From the IMG/VR virus record IMGVR_UViG_3300025109_002786, positions 1 through 48,610 of that record: a DNA stretch of 48,610 nucleotides; one strand, 5' to 3'. The position numbers were made by a program, and so were the translations under genes. How positions within the stretch are numbered: position 1 is the stretch's first letter; each line of letters begins with the position of its first letter. Below are positions 24,054 to 35,000 of the stretch, piece after piece. The notes beneath the pieces were generated by a model that was not told the DNA's origin, did not search any database, and saw nothing but the letters and a program-made list of their open reading frames with translations. Source of the DNA: a virus.

Positions 24054-25027
24054 AAACAGCATTAGTTACCGGCATTACGGGCCAAGATGGTTCGTATTTA
24101 GCAGAATTTTTATTATCCAAAGGATATAAAGTAGTTGGGGTGAAGCGCCGAACTTCTCTTATTAATACTGCTCGGGTCGACCCGGTGTATAATGACGTAA
24201 ATTTTGTAATGGAATATGGTAGTTTGCACGATGCAGGTTGCTTTTGGAAGCTTTTGATTAAGTATCACCCAGAAGAAATTTATCATCTCGCAGCCCAGTC
24301 TCACGTAAGGGTATCCTTTGAGGTGCCCGAAGAAACTGTTGATTCTGTAGCTATGGGTACATTGCGTTTGCTTAATGCGTATAAGCAGATCTGCCCGGAT
24401 GCTAAGTTTTATCAAGCATCATCTTCTGAGATGTATGGAGATAATCCGCTACCGCCATTTAACGAGGAGTCTTTGATGACTCCGGCGTCGCCCTATGCAT
24501 GCGCCAAGTTATTTGCTCATAACCTGGTTAGAAACTACAGAGAAAGCTATAACTTACATGCTTCTAGCGGTATTTTGTTTAATCATGAATCACCTCGCCG
24601 CGGCGAAACATTTGTGACCCGTAAGATTACTCTTGCCGCGGCGCGCATTAAACTGGGATTGCAAGATGTCTTGCATCTCGGAAATTTAGATGCCCGACGT
24701 GATTGGGGATTTGCTGGTGATTACGTAGAGGCAATGTGGCTAATGCTTCAACAAAAAACACCAGATGATTATGTAATAGCTACGGGCGAGTCCCACACAG
24801 TCAAAGAGTTTTTGGAGTGTGTGTTTGACTGTGCTGGCTTGGGAAACTATGAAAAGTATGTGAGGATTAATGGGCGCTATTTTAGGCCTCATGAGGTGCC
24901 TTATTTATTGGGCGACCCGACCAAAGCAAAAAAAGTATTAAAATGGGAACCGACAGTATCATTTGAAAAACTTGCATCTATGATGTATGATGCAGATTTA
25001 GAATTAATTAAAGGAGAATTAAAATGA
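24050..25027 (+). CDS. gmd: GDP-mannose 4,6-dehydratase (Gmd)
   Basis: A 325-residue SDR. ALVTGITGQDGSYLAEFLL is the classic opening, then VVGVKRRTS, HLAAQSHVRVSFEVPEETV, QASSSEMYGD, SPYACAKLFAH for the catalytic tyrosine-lysine pair, and FNHESPRRGETFVTRKI, diagnostic for Gmd. The frame extends upstream to 24002 inside fcl, but ATG 24050, with AAGGGGGA before it and an ATGA overlap with the previous stop, begins at the fold. It makes GDP-4-keto-6-deoxy-D-mannose. It is the last glycan gene of the island. Confidence 0.95.
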   Translation: MKTALVTGITGQDGSYLAEFLLSKGYKVVGVKRRTSLINTARVDPVYNDVNFVMEYGSLHDAGCFWKLLIKYHPEEIYHLAAQSHVRVSFEVPEETVDSVAMGTLRLLNAYKQICPDAKFYQASSSEMYGDNPLPPFNEESLMTPASPYACAKLFAHNLVRNYRESYNLHASSGILFNHESPRRGETFVTRKITLAAARIKLGLQDVLHLGNLDARRDWGFAGDYVEAMWLMLQQKTPDDYVIATGESHTVKEFLECVFDCAGLGNYEKYVRINGRYFRPHEVPYLLGDPTKAKKVLKWEPTVSFEKLASMMYDADLELIKGELK

Positions 25028-25242
25028 AATTATCCAATCAAGCGATTGGGGCTTTAATGATGGCCCTTCAAAAATCATTAATGGAACAAAGCGATATTGT
25101 TCCTATGTTATCAGAAATGGACTTTGACAAGTCTCCTGACGTAAAGCGCTGGGGGACCAAGAGCGGCGAGCTAGTTGTTAATAATCCACCTGTGGTCTCG
25201 CTTGAAGGGATTACACCCCCCTTCACCATCGAAGAAGAATAA
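25024..25242 (+). CDS. Small protein of unknown function
   Basis: A 72-residue protein overlapping gmd by 4 bases (ATGA). The N-terminal half is predicted helical and methionine-rich (GALMMALQKSLMEQ). The second half is Asp/Lys-rich and ends in proline and acidic residues. No motif or membrane segment is recognised. Its tight coupling with the zinc-ribbon and membrane genes downstream, and with the gp55-like gene, suggests it belongs to the phage core rather than the sugar island. Confidence 0.6.
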   Translation: MKLSNQAIGALMMALQKSLMEQSDIVPMLSEMDFDKSPDVKRWGTKSGELVVNNPPVVSLEGITPPFTIEEE

Positions 25243-25488
25243 GTGCCACGATATACATATCGTTGCATAGAATGTTCTGAACAGTCGATAGTCTCTCATC
25301 TATCTAATGAGACGATATCAGAGTGCCCTAAATGTACCTCTCCTAACGTAGTAAAATTATTAAATACCTTTACTACTCCTACCAAAAGGACGACAAAACA
25401 AAAAGTCGGCGAGGTAACAGAAGAATTCATTCAGGATGCTCGCAAAGAATTAAAACAACAAAAACACAAATTAGATAAGGATAGATAA
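25243..25488 (+). CDS. Small zinc-ribbon protein (FmdB-like)
   Basis: An 81-residue protein starting with GTG directly after the previous stop. It has YRCIEC and, 17 residues on, CPKCTSPNV: two CxxC knuckles forming a single zinc ribbon like the FmdB-type regulatory proteins. The C-terminal half is basic and glutamine/lysine-rich, predicted helical. Small zinc-ribbon genes of this sort are common in T4-like aquatic phages; the role is unknown. TAATG overlap leads to the next gene. Confidence 0.75.
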   Translation: MPRYTYRCIECSEQSIVSHLSNETISECPKCTSPNVVKLLNTFTTPTKRTTKQKVGEVTEEFIQDARKELKQQKHKLDKDR

Positions 25489-25817
25489 TGTTGTTATATA
25501 GTACGATAATAGTATCAATTATAATTAATATTTTATTAACTTGGTATGTTATCGGATTATTAAAGAAATTTGTTTTTATTTCCGAGAATATGTCAGATTT
25601 ATTTCTTATAACGAAAGCATTTCAGGTATTTGTTAAATCATTATATAGTATGGATAGTTATCATGGGGAACCAATGATACAAGAACTCGTGTTTAGAACA
25701 AAAGAAATGAACGATGAAATAGAAAATTTTAGAGACATCTTTGAACCTACACTGGATGAAGAAATAGAGGAAGAATTAAATGCAGCCGAAGAAGAAGCGC
25801 CGCTCGCGCCGCTCTAA
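25488..25817 (+). CDS. Small membrane protein with acidic tail
   Basis: A 109-residue protein with one hydrophobic N-terminal segment (about residues 4-26, IIVSIIINILLTWYVIGLL), an amphipathic middle, and a glutamate-rich C-terminus. The last 38 bases also encode the basic start of the gp55-like gene in another frame. It is likely anchored in the inner membrane of the infected cell with the tail in the cytoplasm, but topology and function are not known. Confidence 0.7.
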   Translation: MLLYSTIIVSIIINILLTWYVIGLLKKFVFISENMSDLFLITKAFQVFVKSLYSMDSYHGEPMIQELVFRTKEMNDEIENFRDIFEPTLDEEIEEELNAAEEEAPLAPL

Positions 25818-26484
25818 AAAAAATTATTATTTTACACAAGTACATGAAGATGCAATTGTAAAATATGCCGCTACTAACGATTTAGGCTTAAGAACACAAC
25901 TTTATATTGAGTATATTCAGCCAGCCTTCGATCAAATGGTTGATAAAATAATTTATACTTATCGATTCACAAGCCTGCCCAATATTGATTATCTGAAAGA
26001 CGATTGCAAGGTGTGGCTTACTACTATATTAAACAAATATGATCCCAATAAAGGTTCTAAGGCATTTTCTTATTTTTCTGTAGTTACCAAAAACTGGTTT
26101 ATTCATAAAGTTAAAAGGACCCAAAAACGAAATCGTACAGAAGTTTTCATGGAAGACATGCTTAACGAGTTAGAAGAAGATCTAATATCAGACGAGCCGA
26201 CCTACGAACAAAAGAGATCTGAACTAGAGTTTTGGCAATCATTAAATAATGAAATTGATACTTGGAACTCTTTTATGCTTAAAGAAAACGAGAAAAAGGT
26301 GCTTATGGCTGTTCGAATCCTACTAGATTCAGCCGACACAATTGAAATTTTTAATAAAAAGGCTATTTATTTATATCTACGAGAGATCACCGGGCTTAAT
26401 ACAAAACAAGTTGTTAATAACTTAAATAAATTAAGAAAAAGGTATAAGGTATTCAAGGACAAATGGGAAAGCGGCGAAATTTAA
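25780..26484 (+). CDS. 55: Late-transcription sigma factor, T4 gp55-like
   Basis: A 234-residue protein. After a basic head (KKKRRSRRSKKN) comes a stretch resembling sigma region 2: VWLTTILNKYDPNKGSKAFSY followed by FSVVTKNWFIHKVK, as in T4-like gp55. A helical acidic middle and a basic C-terminal stretch follow. T4 gp55 directs host RNA polymerase to TATAAATA-type late promoters with the sliding clamp. Length is slightly above T4 gp55 (185). It overlaps its neighbours on both sides. It is a strong marker that the window belongs to a T4-like phage. Confidence 0.75.
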   Translation: MQPKKKRRSRRSKKNYYFTQVHEDAIVKYAATNDLGLRTQLYIEYIQPAFDQMVDKIIYTYRFTSLPNIDYLKDDCKVWLTTILNKYDPNKGSKAFSYFSVVTKNWFIHKVKRTQKRNRTEVFMEDMLNELEEDLISDEPTYEQKRSELEFWQSLNNEIDTWNSFMLKENEKKVLMAVRILLDSADTIEIFNKKAIYLYLREITGLNTKQVVNNLNKLRKRYKVFKDKWESGEI

Positions 26485-26768
26485 ATTTAGACGATTATAT
26501 AGAAGAGTCGACCACTAACATACGCGAGGATCGTGCCATGGCAAAGTCCCTTCTCATGGATGCCATAGGTGACATGAAGTTGTCAGACTCTGCCCGAAAA
26601 GAACTTGGGCCTATCGCCGCAAAATATGTAGAGAATCTCCAACGCTCAAACGAACAAATGGTTAAGTTGGCATCGTTATTACAAAAGCAAAAAGCCCAAC
26701 ATCTTGGTCTTTCGGCTGATGATAAAGAACAATTATTTGACTTGTTGAATGAAAAAGGGGAACAATAA
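26463..26768 (+). CDS. Small helical protein next to the gp55-like gene
   Basis: A 101-residue, mostly charged and helical protein that begins inside the end of the sigma-factor gene (22-base overlap). Its C-terminus contains DKEQLFDLLNE, where QLFDLL resembles sliding-clamp-binding peptides. In T4, the co-activator gp33 also binds the clamp with its C-terminus, so a gp33-like role is conceivable. There is no sequence match I can defend, and it could equally be another small phage protein. Confidence 0.5.
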   Translation: MGKRRNLNLDDYIEESTTNIREDRAMAKSLLMDAIGDMKLSDSARKELGPIAAKYVENLQRSNEQMVKLASLLQKQKAQHLGLSADDKEQLFDLLNEKGEQ

Positions 26769-26770
26769 AA

Positions 26771-27988
26771 ATGGCAGGAGAAAAATTTACATTTAATGAC
26801 CTTAAGTGGGAGGCTAATGCTCCGGCTGAAACTACGCTCACGTTTGCTGGTGATCCAAGGCGTGACACTGCACGAGATTATTTAAGAAATGCTGTCGTGA
26901 TGGCATATGAAAAAAACCGTATACCACAATTGTGGCCATGTATCGTTGTTAGTCGACGCGTGGCTAATAGTTTGAGTATAATAAATCAAAACGTCATCTC
27001 AGCTGGGATCGCCGGCGTAACCCAGACGCAGCGCGACAATTATGACACTGACGGAACGGTCGCTACCTATTATATATACAAGGTTGTTAATGTTCTAAAC
27101 AACCCGCTTCCCTACCCTTTTGATGCGTGCGATCCCATTCTTTTACATTACCCCGATGTTCAAGCGAGTTCGAATATTACTGAAGACATTCCTCTTGGCA
27201 CATTCGTTAAATTAACGTATGAGGATCCAGATCATCTTAAAGGTGGGACCATTGTAGAACTGGGGGGACATATCGAGATAGGTTTCGGCGATCAGGAAGC
27301 TAGCTTAAAAGACCTGTGGCTCGATCGCGCTAGCGGGGGAATGACCAACTGGGATAGTAGAGAGACTCAATTAAAGATTGAGTGGACAGCCACCGATACT
27401 GAGGGCCTCCCGGCCGGAACAGAGATGTTCAATGGAGAGATTTCCGATTTTTTGCTGGATACATACCAGGGCGCCAAACTCCTCCCCCCGGCTATGGCAG
27501 ATTACAAAAAATTGGTAGCAGCATATGAAGAGAGGTTTCCTGGGAAGAAGCTCATGGCCTTCGGCTATAGGACATACCAGAGCCAAGTTGATGTACGTGT
27601 CATTCGCGAAGAGGGTGACAGGTGTCCAGAGAACAAGGGCGAACCTACCAACGGCGCCGGCGAATATGATAAAAATTGTAAATTTGTTGGTAAGGCTGCT
27701 ACGCCTGGCACATCTAATCATGGCTGGGGCGCTGCAGTCGACTTAGTGGGCTTAGAATTTCGAGATGCCAGGAACAATGGCACGGCGCCTCACAGTGAAG
27801 AGTTTAGATGGATAAATCAATATGCGTCCGAATACAATTTTGTTTTTGGTGTTCCCAACGAGCATTGGCATCTGGACTGGATGCCGTTTAGCTCCAAGGT
27901 CACCGGCCTTTCGAGAGCAACTGCGCAGCAATCGTGGACCGCATCTACGACGATTAACCGCGAGAGGACGGTGGGAGCACCAACCTAA
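26771..27988 (+). CDS. Tail-associated M15 (VanY-type) peptidase
   Basis: A 405-residue protein. The C-terminal domain (about residues 240-385) has the M15 zinc site: HGWGAAVD gives His317 and Asp324 (H-x6-D), and EHWHLDW gives Glu364 as catalytic base and His367 as third ligand. Such enzymes cut D-Ala-D-Ala or L-Ala-D-Glu bonds in peptidoglycan. The N-terminal 200 residues have no protease motif; PLGTFVKLTYEDPDHLKGG could be part of an OB-like hub domain, so it may be a baseplate-hub lysin that opens the cell wall. The virion genes directly downstream fit this role. Good RBS-like purines (GGGGAAC) lie upstream. Confidence 0.8.
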   Translation: MAGEKFTFNDLKWEANAPAETTLTFAGDPRRDTARDYLRNAVVMAYEKNRIPQLWPCIVVSRRVANSLSIINQNVISAGIAGVTQTQRDNYDTDGTVATYYIYKVVNVLNNPLPYPFDACDPILLHYPDVQASSNITEDIPLGTFVKLTYEDPDHLKGGTIVELGGHIEIGFGDQEASLKDLWLDRASGGMTNWDSRETQLKIEWTATDTEGLPAGTEMFNGEISDFLLDTYQGAKLLPPAMADYKKLVAAYEERFPGKKLMAFGYRTYQSQVDVRVIREEGDRCPENKGEPTNGAGEYDKNCKFVGKAATPGTSNHGWGAAVDLVGLEFRDARNNGTAPHSEEFRWINQYASEYNFVFGVPNEHWHLDWMPFSSKVTGLSRATAQQSWTASTTINRERTVGAPT

Positions 27989-28012
27989 CAACCTCCTAGA
28001 TCCTCAACAAGA

Positions 28013-28020
28013 AAGAAGGA
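28013..28020 (+). promoter_or_regulatory. Ribosome binding site deciding the start of the 339-residue tail gene
   Basis: AAGAAGGA lies 8 bases before ATG 28029. The frame is open back to 27822 inside the peptidase gene, but that stretch overlaps real coding sequence in another frame. The 28029 start is therefore preferred. Confidence 0.65.
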
Positions 28021-28028
28021 CTTTATAC

Positions 28029-29048
28029 ATGACTGACCCTGTACCACAAAAAAATAGACCCCTTATCGATTTATCGGCATTATGCAACAGAGAAAAGGAA
28101 CTCTTTGATGCACTTTCGGAATCTCAACAAGCGCAGTTTTTAGGATTTGGTCCGGGACGACGTCCCACATTTGATGTGCCAGATTACGATCAGCTCCCGT
28201 GGGAAAAGGTTCTTAAGAAGGGAAATGCTTTTGTTGTCCTAGGCTGCGATCGCAACGGCGGCCCAACTTCTGGCTTCGGCGGCCAAATGGCTACTCACTG
28301 TGGTGCTGTTGATATTGTCGCCGGCCGCAACGGCTTCTATGCCGCGAAGAAGACGAAGGCTCGCTGCAAGATTGAAAAGAAGGGCCCCGATTTTGTTGGG
28401 GACGCTGCGCGAGTATACGTCAGCCAAAGAGCCGATCCGGATGCATATTTTAGGATTGCCCCGGGAGTGGTGGGTAACACCAGTTTCAACAGTCCGCGTT
28501 CGACTGTGGTGGCTAAAGCAGACACTATAAGGATTATTGCTCGTGAAAACATTAAGCTCGTAACAAAAACAGATAATATGAATTCTCAGGGCGCCACCTT
28601 GAGAGACGGTATGAAGGCTATATATGGAATAGATCTGATGGCTATGAACGGCGCAGGGGGTCAGCAGTCATTAGTAAAGGGACAACAGTTGGTAAAATTA
28701 TTAATCGATATTGTAGAAGGGATATCAGGGCTACAATCGACTTTCCTGACGTATGTTGCTCAAACTAGAAAATTTCATATGTCGTTAGTTACACACAATC
28801 ATCACGGCTCCTTTTTTGGCATTCCTGACGCACCAGACTTTAAAGGGGCTATTCCAGATGGTGTTATGGCCATGATTAATAATGTTTGTAACGTCGATGT
28901 GGGCCTTTTGATGAGTCAAGTGGGCTGGACCGGACTAAAATTTGAGTATTTGCACGCCGCAGGCGGGATCAAGACTACAGAACGAGATGAATATACTGGT
29001 GAGGTCGGTACCAAGTATATTTTAAGTGATTATAATACGACTAATTAA
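28029..29048 (+). CDS. Tail/baseplate structural protein, possibly spike-like
   Basis: A 339-residue protein not assigned to a named family. The middle has STVVAKADTIRIIARENIKL, a pattern of short alternating strands like the beta-helix stalks of gp5/VgrG-type spikes. The C-terminal region has VTHNHHGSFFG and SQVGWTGLKFEYLH. It sits between a tail peptidase and a giant virion gene, as hub or spike genes do. The histidine pair could bind metal at a spike tip, but that is speculative. Function is inferred from position and strand pattern only. Confidence 0.5.
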   Translation: MTDPVPQKNRPLIDLSALCNREKELFDALSESQQAQFLGFGPGRRPTFDVPDYDQLPWEKVLKKGNAFVVLGCDRNGGPTSGFGGQMATHCGAVDIVAGRNGFYAAKKTKARCKIEKKGPDFVGDAARVYVSQRADPDAYFRIAPGVVGNTSFNSPRSTVVAKADTIRIIARENIKLVTKTDNMNSQGATLRDGMKAIYGIDLMAMNGAGGQQSLVKGQQLVKLLIDIVEGISGLQSTFLTYVAQTRKFHMSLVTHNHHGSFFGIPDAPDFKGAIPDGVMAMINNVCNVDVGLLMSQVGWTGLKFEYLHAAGGIKTTERDEYTGEVGTKYILSDYNTTN

Positions 29049-29060
29049 GGAATTTCATGA

Positions 29061-32000
29061 ATGAGTAAACCACCTCGCAATTTACCAGCACCCGCCGGAC
29101 CCCCTAATCCGAATGCTGAGCCAGGCATTATCCAAGCGCGCCAACCGAAACCAGTACAGAGCTATTCTTTGGCCGGCGCAGTTGATGAGCGCACCGGATT
29201 TCGTAATAGAAAAATGGATATTCCATTTTATAATGCGGGCGATGATTCGATAAAAACAAAAATAACTTACGATAAAATTATTGATGATGCAGATCTTAGC
29301 TCTAAATCTACTGCAATTGGTGAAATATTAACCGATCGTCTTATTCTTCATTATTACCCCGAGTTTTATGAATATTTGCCCGCACCTGACTTCCCAGGCG
29401 TCGTTGACTTAAGTGCAGACTCATATACGGCTTATGAACATGTTCGAACGATGTTCGGTGATGCTTTAACCATAGGCTATTATACACCGGTCGATCCTCT
29501 TTTGGTAGCTGCGGGTAAGAGCGTTCTTATAGGAAATATTAGCTCTTTAGAATTTCCGCTCGATAATAATCAGGTAAGTGCACTAAAAAATGAAGTAACC
29601 GCGAAAGATAAAATTTCTGGAAAGGTCGAAGCGCTGGAATCGACTTCCACCTCAATAAGTGTTATAAGTCCTGCCGAAATAAGAGAGGTTCTGGAGATCT
29701 TGAATGTGCTGCCGCCTTTTGGAGATGCCCTGCGTCTTTTTAATCAAAACGAAGAAATCAGTATTTATGGTGACGAGACGACTCTCCCTATGATAACTTA
29801 TTTGAGCAACAGCCTTATTGTAAATGATGTCCTTAAGGCCTTCGCAGCACAAGAGACCCTCCTGGGCCCGAATGTTCTTCCGGTAAGCATAGATTTTGAA
29901 TCAGTGCGTACAGCTCTTCCTGAACTTTTAAATTCAGTTATATTAGAGTCTATTTTGGAAGAACTCCAAGGCGCCAAACAAACAGCCGGGAATCCGATAT
30001 CAGAAGAATCAACATTTCTTGAATTTAACGCCACCCCCGAGGGTCCTCCCACTGGTGTGGTTTTTATATCATTCGGAATGAAAACTCCGGCTGGGTATGA
30101 TTCCACAACAGTATCTCAACCCGGGGAACCTCAAAAATCTTTAGCTATCGCTGGAATTAGTTATTTTGCCATCGGCGATCGATTGCCGTTAAAAACGGGA
30201 TATATGACAAACTCTAAGTATAATCATGAATTTCAAGATATGAATACGTTAGTCATACTTAAATCTTTTAATTCTCTCGTAACCATGCATCGCGAAGATG
30301 AAGCGAAGCGCCGCGGCGATGAGATGGCGGTTAATTTTTTCGGTGCGTTACGTTCGTTATATGACGGCCCATCTGCAGACTGGACCGATGCATCAGGTTA
30401 CTCGTTTACAGATTGGATGAGCGAGACCAATCCGGCCGATTTCGGCATCGAAAATCCAGATAATTGGACTATTCCGGATATCCCAAGTCCGGCAGAATTA
30501 AATATAAATAACGAGTTTATTGTTGCCGCGGCTCAAATGGGTCTTATCGATCTGGCGGACACCGAAAAACTAGAAAAAGGTTTTGTTGCATCCTTATCCC
30601 CAGAAGAATTGCGTAAATATAAAGCCGAAGTAATGGAAAACCCGGAAGTTTATCGAAAGGTAATGCTTGCCAATAAGAAGAAATCCCTAAAGGCCGGCGT
30701 GCAAACGGCAGAAGCAGTTGCATCTTTCTTTAATGGTAGCATTCCCGGACTAAAGAAGGGCTCAAAGATGGATTTGTTATTAAAATCTATTGGCATGGAT
30801 GCGCTCGTAAAAGAAGCATTAATCTGCGCTACTTTTGGACTTATGCCCGCTTTAGGAAGAATTGCAACCGCTGTAGCAAATGCTATTAAAACAGCGGGCC
30901 AACAAATTTATATTGAGCCGCGGCCACCCGGACTTGGTATTACGATACCGGCAGCGCCCGCCTTTATAAAACAATTAAAAGCAATCTTTACTATCGATGG
31001 CGAACTATGGAGAATGATGCTGAAAGTTATGCTCGAAACCCTTCAGTCTGCCGTCATGGAGATTGTTAAAGGTTTGGCTAAATTATTGAAGGAATTATGT
31101 GAACTTAAGAACCCGCGCGCAGAAGATTTCGGAGAGACTGACATAGCTGACTTGATTAATAAGAATAAGATAGATTACCCTGATATAGTGGGGCCCGGGC
31201 CACTAGAAACTATAGCCGCCAAAAAAGGGCTTACCATGGAACAGATGATGAAATATTTCCAGCACGTGTCTGCTATCTTAAGTTCAATGGAAATTTGCTT
31301 TTTGTTTACAAATCGTTCTGAGTTAACCTATGAGACAATGAGTAAGATCCTTACATTTAATTTATCGTATGAAGATTTGCAAGTCAGAAATGCTCTTAAT
31401 AGTTTTGGCGCCATTAAAGGATTCTTTGCAGAGCTGTCTCGTTTTGTTGATGCGACGCCTTTCTGCAACGAGATAGCCAACGAGGTGTACGCCCTAAATA
31501 TTGATAATATTTGTTTATTAGAGGAAGAAGCCCCAGATGCGATAAATCAAATTTTACAGGATATGGTAGAAAATGGCATTGTTCTTGAAAATCCACTTGA
31601 TAGTATTAATTTGGATTGTCCTCTTCGCGATGATTATATGAGCAATCCGCTGGTTAGTGACACAATCCCTGGACTTTTAGACTTCATAATGGAGGTGGTC
31701 GAGGGAGAGTTTGCCAATTCTCTTAGCTCTCTCACCTCTATTATGAAAGAACCCTCTTTACAATCAACTCCAGGTGGCAAGGCCATCCAGGACGCCGTCG
31801 CAGCTGGTCGAGATTATGAAAATGATACTAGCGAAAGTGGGTGGAGCGATGATATTAGCGGCGTCGCGAAAGATGTTATGAAGAAGGTTGCCAAAGCACT
31901 TAAGTCCGTCGGCGACACCATGGATGAGATTGATCAATGTAACCTAGACTTGGAAGGGATTCTTGGCACTGAAGCAGAAACCGTTGACGAAGTATTTACG

Positions 32001-35000
32001 CAGGTTATAGGTATCTTAACAGACTTAGTAAATGATCCCGAGATGATGGGAGGTATTAATGATATTGCCACCGCCTTAGAGAGTATGTCAGACGGAACTG
32101 ATGAAAATGGCAATCCATCGACGCCAGTCGTTACATATCAATTTCCGCCTTCCTTTAAAAGAAAGTTTCGTTCTTATCTCCCGAATGGGGGGGACTTCAG
32201 CTCCGGCCACGATAACAAGTTTTCGGCCGGCTCAAACCTAACTTCCCAAGCGAGCAATGGGGGAGTGGGGATGACTTTTCTGCTTGGCGAAGGTGCGAAT
32301 GCCACGCCTGGCACCCCCCGTGGTATGGTATGGGATCGCTACCAACCAGGAGACGCTGGATACTACCGTCCAGTTGGGTCATGGCCTCCCAATCTTTCTA
32401 CGTACCTTGCGATGTCCGCCACCGCCCGCCAGGCCCAGAACATCACTCGGTCGGACATTGCATATCAATCAAAAACCGCCATGACTGAGTTTCAGAACGG
32501 CGGCAATCCTGCACCAGCGGACCAACCCCATTGGGACAGCGCCCTGGAGGAGGACCCCGACAGCCCGTGTTACGGCATGCCCAAGATGGACCCTCCGTGC
32601 GAATTGGCCGGCCAGGAATGGGGAGGAGGCTTAGCACTTGATAGGCTTCGAGAGATTATGGAAATCCCCCCGGCCTCCCTGACCCAGGCCGAACGCGACG
32701 AGTTCGCGGCCCTAAACAGGTCCCGCGGGAGATGGTATCAACAATCGGCTGCTAATATGTATTTGCGACCCTTGCGTCCCGAGGAAAGGGACTCTCTAAC
32801 AATCAACTACCCCTCCTATACTACTTCACCAACAGACTTTGTAGATATCCGTTTGACATCAAATTTGTTGGCAGAAGAAGATATTGCTGTTGATTATAAT
32901 GATGATGCTGCCTCTATACCTACAGGTTATGATGATACGAGAGGGGTTAATCCGTATGTTAGTTTATTTTCGGACAGCTTAAGAAATCAGATTGAATTCG
33001 TAATCCACACTGCGGACTCGATGCAGACCGGGCAACCCGTGCAGACTCCTGTCCACCCAGGCACCGACCTAAGAGATAAAATGGTTCGAGAGATAGAAAA
33101 TGTCTTATTTCCGGCGGCCTATGCAGGCTTGGTTGAATCAACTTTTGATTATATCCAACAAAATGGTATTTTTACGACAGAGAAATTAAATTCTGTTCAA
33201 CTTTTCCACGATAACGCAAATTGCTTACCGGCTGATGTCGCCGATTTCTTAGATGCCGATGGGATTCTGGCGCAGCTACAGGACGAAATGCTGGACGCCC
33301 TTTGCTATGATCCTGTGACTCCAGGTGAGATGAATCCGATGGGTGCCAAGATAAGAGATGTTATTAAGTATGGCCTTTTCATGCTGTTGATACAAATCCA
33401 TATAGCACAATTTGTAATTAAAAATATATTTGTTTTGTCGGCATTTGAAATAGACCAGTACATGGAGAAAAAGGCCGTAAAGAGCTTGTTAGCGGCAACA
33501 ATAGGGAACCAGATGGCCGATTTATTGAGCCGAGAACCAATTGTAAGCCAGGAAATGGTTAAGTATTTTAATAAAAAGATTAAAAGAACGTCGACTATCG
33601 ACGCCGGGGGACTTAAAGATAGAGCTGGAAATATAGTTTTCCCGGCCGGCACAGACTTTAGTATAGGTTCTGGAGGGAGCCCCCTCTCAGCAATTGTTGC
33701 ATATCTAGTTAAAATGCGTATTTATGATTCAAAGACTGTTGTATCAAATGCTATGAAAAAGGTTACGCCAGACTCTACAGCAAAACCTTTGGATCGAGCA
33801 TTTATAGAAGATGTCCTCACGGTGCAACCGATGTGGTTGGGGGGTATAAACCTTAGAGACAAGATTTTTTTTAAGAGTAACATTGGACCGGCAGCGCGCC
33901 AGATCATCGTCCCGACCCCGTTGCCCGATATCACAGTCAATGTCGAGCACCCTCTCCCTCCCCCATCCAGCGCCACCTTGACACTACCTGCGGTTGGGGC
34001 GCCGGTGACTACACGCACCATAAAGCAACAACGAGATCAACTCCGCGCCTTTTCCAATAGACTACGAAAAGGCGAAAGCAACATGAACCTGGGATATGGT
34101 AAGCTTGTTTTAGAACGCTGGGTAACTTGGGATAGTCTTACTCCAAGCCCCGGGGCTTCCGGCGGCTACACGACCAAACTCAACACCCTCTCCGGGCAAG
34201 ACTATGGTATGGAGATAAGTCTTTTCCAGAGACTTATGGGGGACGCCGATCGGGGCGATAACGTCACCAATGCGATGATTGCGTTGGGCCTCAATCCGTT
34301 GGCAATCCCCAATATAACATTTCATGGCGTTGGGATAAAATATAAGATTGTATATTATTTACCGAGCAACGAACTTCGTAATCCCCGAGAAATCGCGCGG
34401 AAAAAACGTCTTACAAAGGAGCAATGGAATAGAGACTTTGAAGAGTGGCTTGCCACTATCGGCACGCAGGGGCTCAATAATATGTGGAATCCGCCGGCCT
34501 CGGGCGCCCTCTCTGGTCCATCTCCGCCCCCCGATCCCGCCGCCGCGGAGGTCTTCAGGAGGATCAACCTCGTCGGTATCGATGGAGTCGTCGCCGCGTG
34601 GAAGATGCGCGAAGAGGAGGGTCCCCCTACAGAAGCCCAGATCATCGCCGCCATGGCCGCCGGCCCCGAGGCCTCGCAGGAACTCCTCGCCCGCGCCGAG
34701 GCCATCCTAACCTATGAGATACTAGGTAGCACCGATCTGGACCCCATGACTGGGACACAGCCCTGGAGGACCGCGATGGCCGACAGCCTCGGGGTCGCCG
34801 TCGCCGACATTCCGAGCGCTTTTACAGGCCGTGCAAGCGTGTGGGATATCTGGAAAGCCCATATGGATCGCGCCGCCGGCCCAATCCCCTTCGTCTTCCC
34901 CGGCAATTTCTTCGGCGACGGCATGTTTTATGACGGTCTATATGATGCAGCTAATCCTGGTTTAAGATTCAAGGAGGAGAACTGGTTTGATTTAGGGACT

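Noticed and set aside
34348-34717. Two extra + frame open frames in the 2302-residue gene
   Set aside because: They are Arg/Pro-rich out-of-frame readings of a GC-rich block, without a Shine-Dalgarno sequence or family motif.
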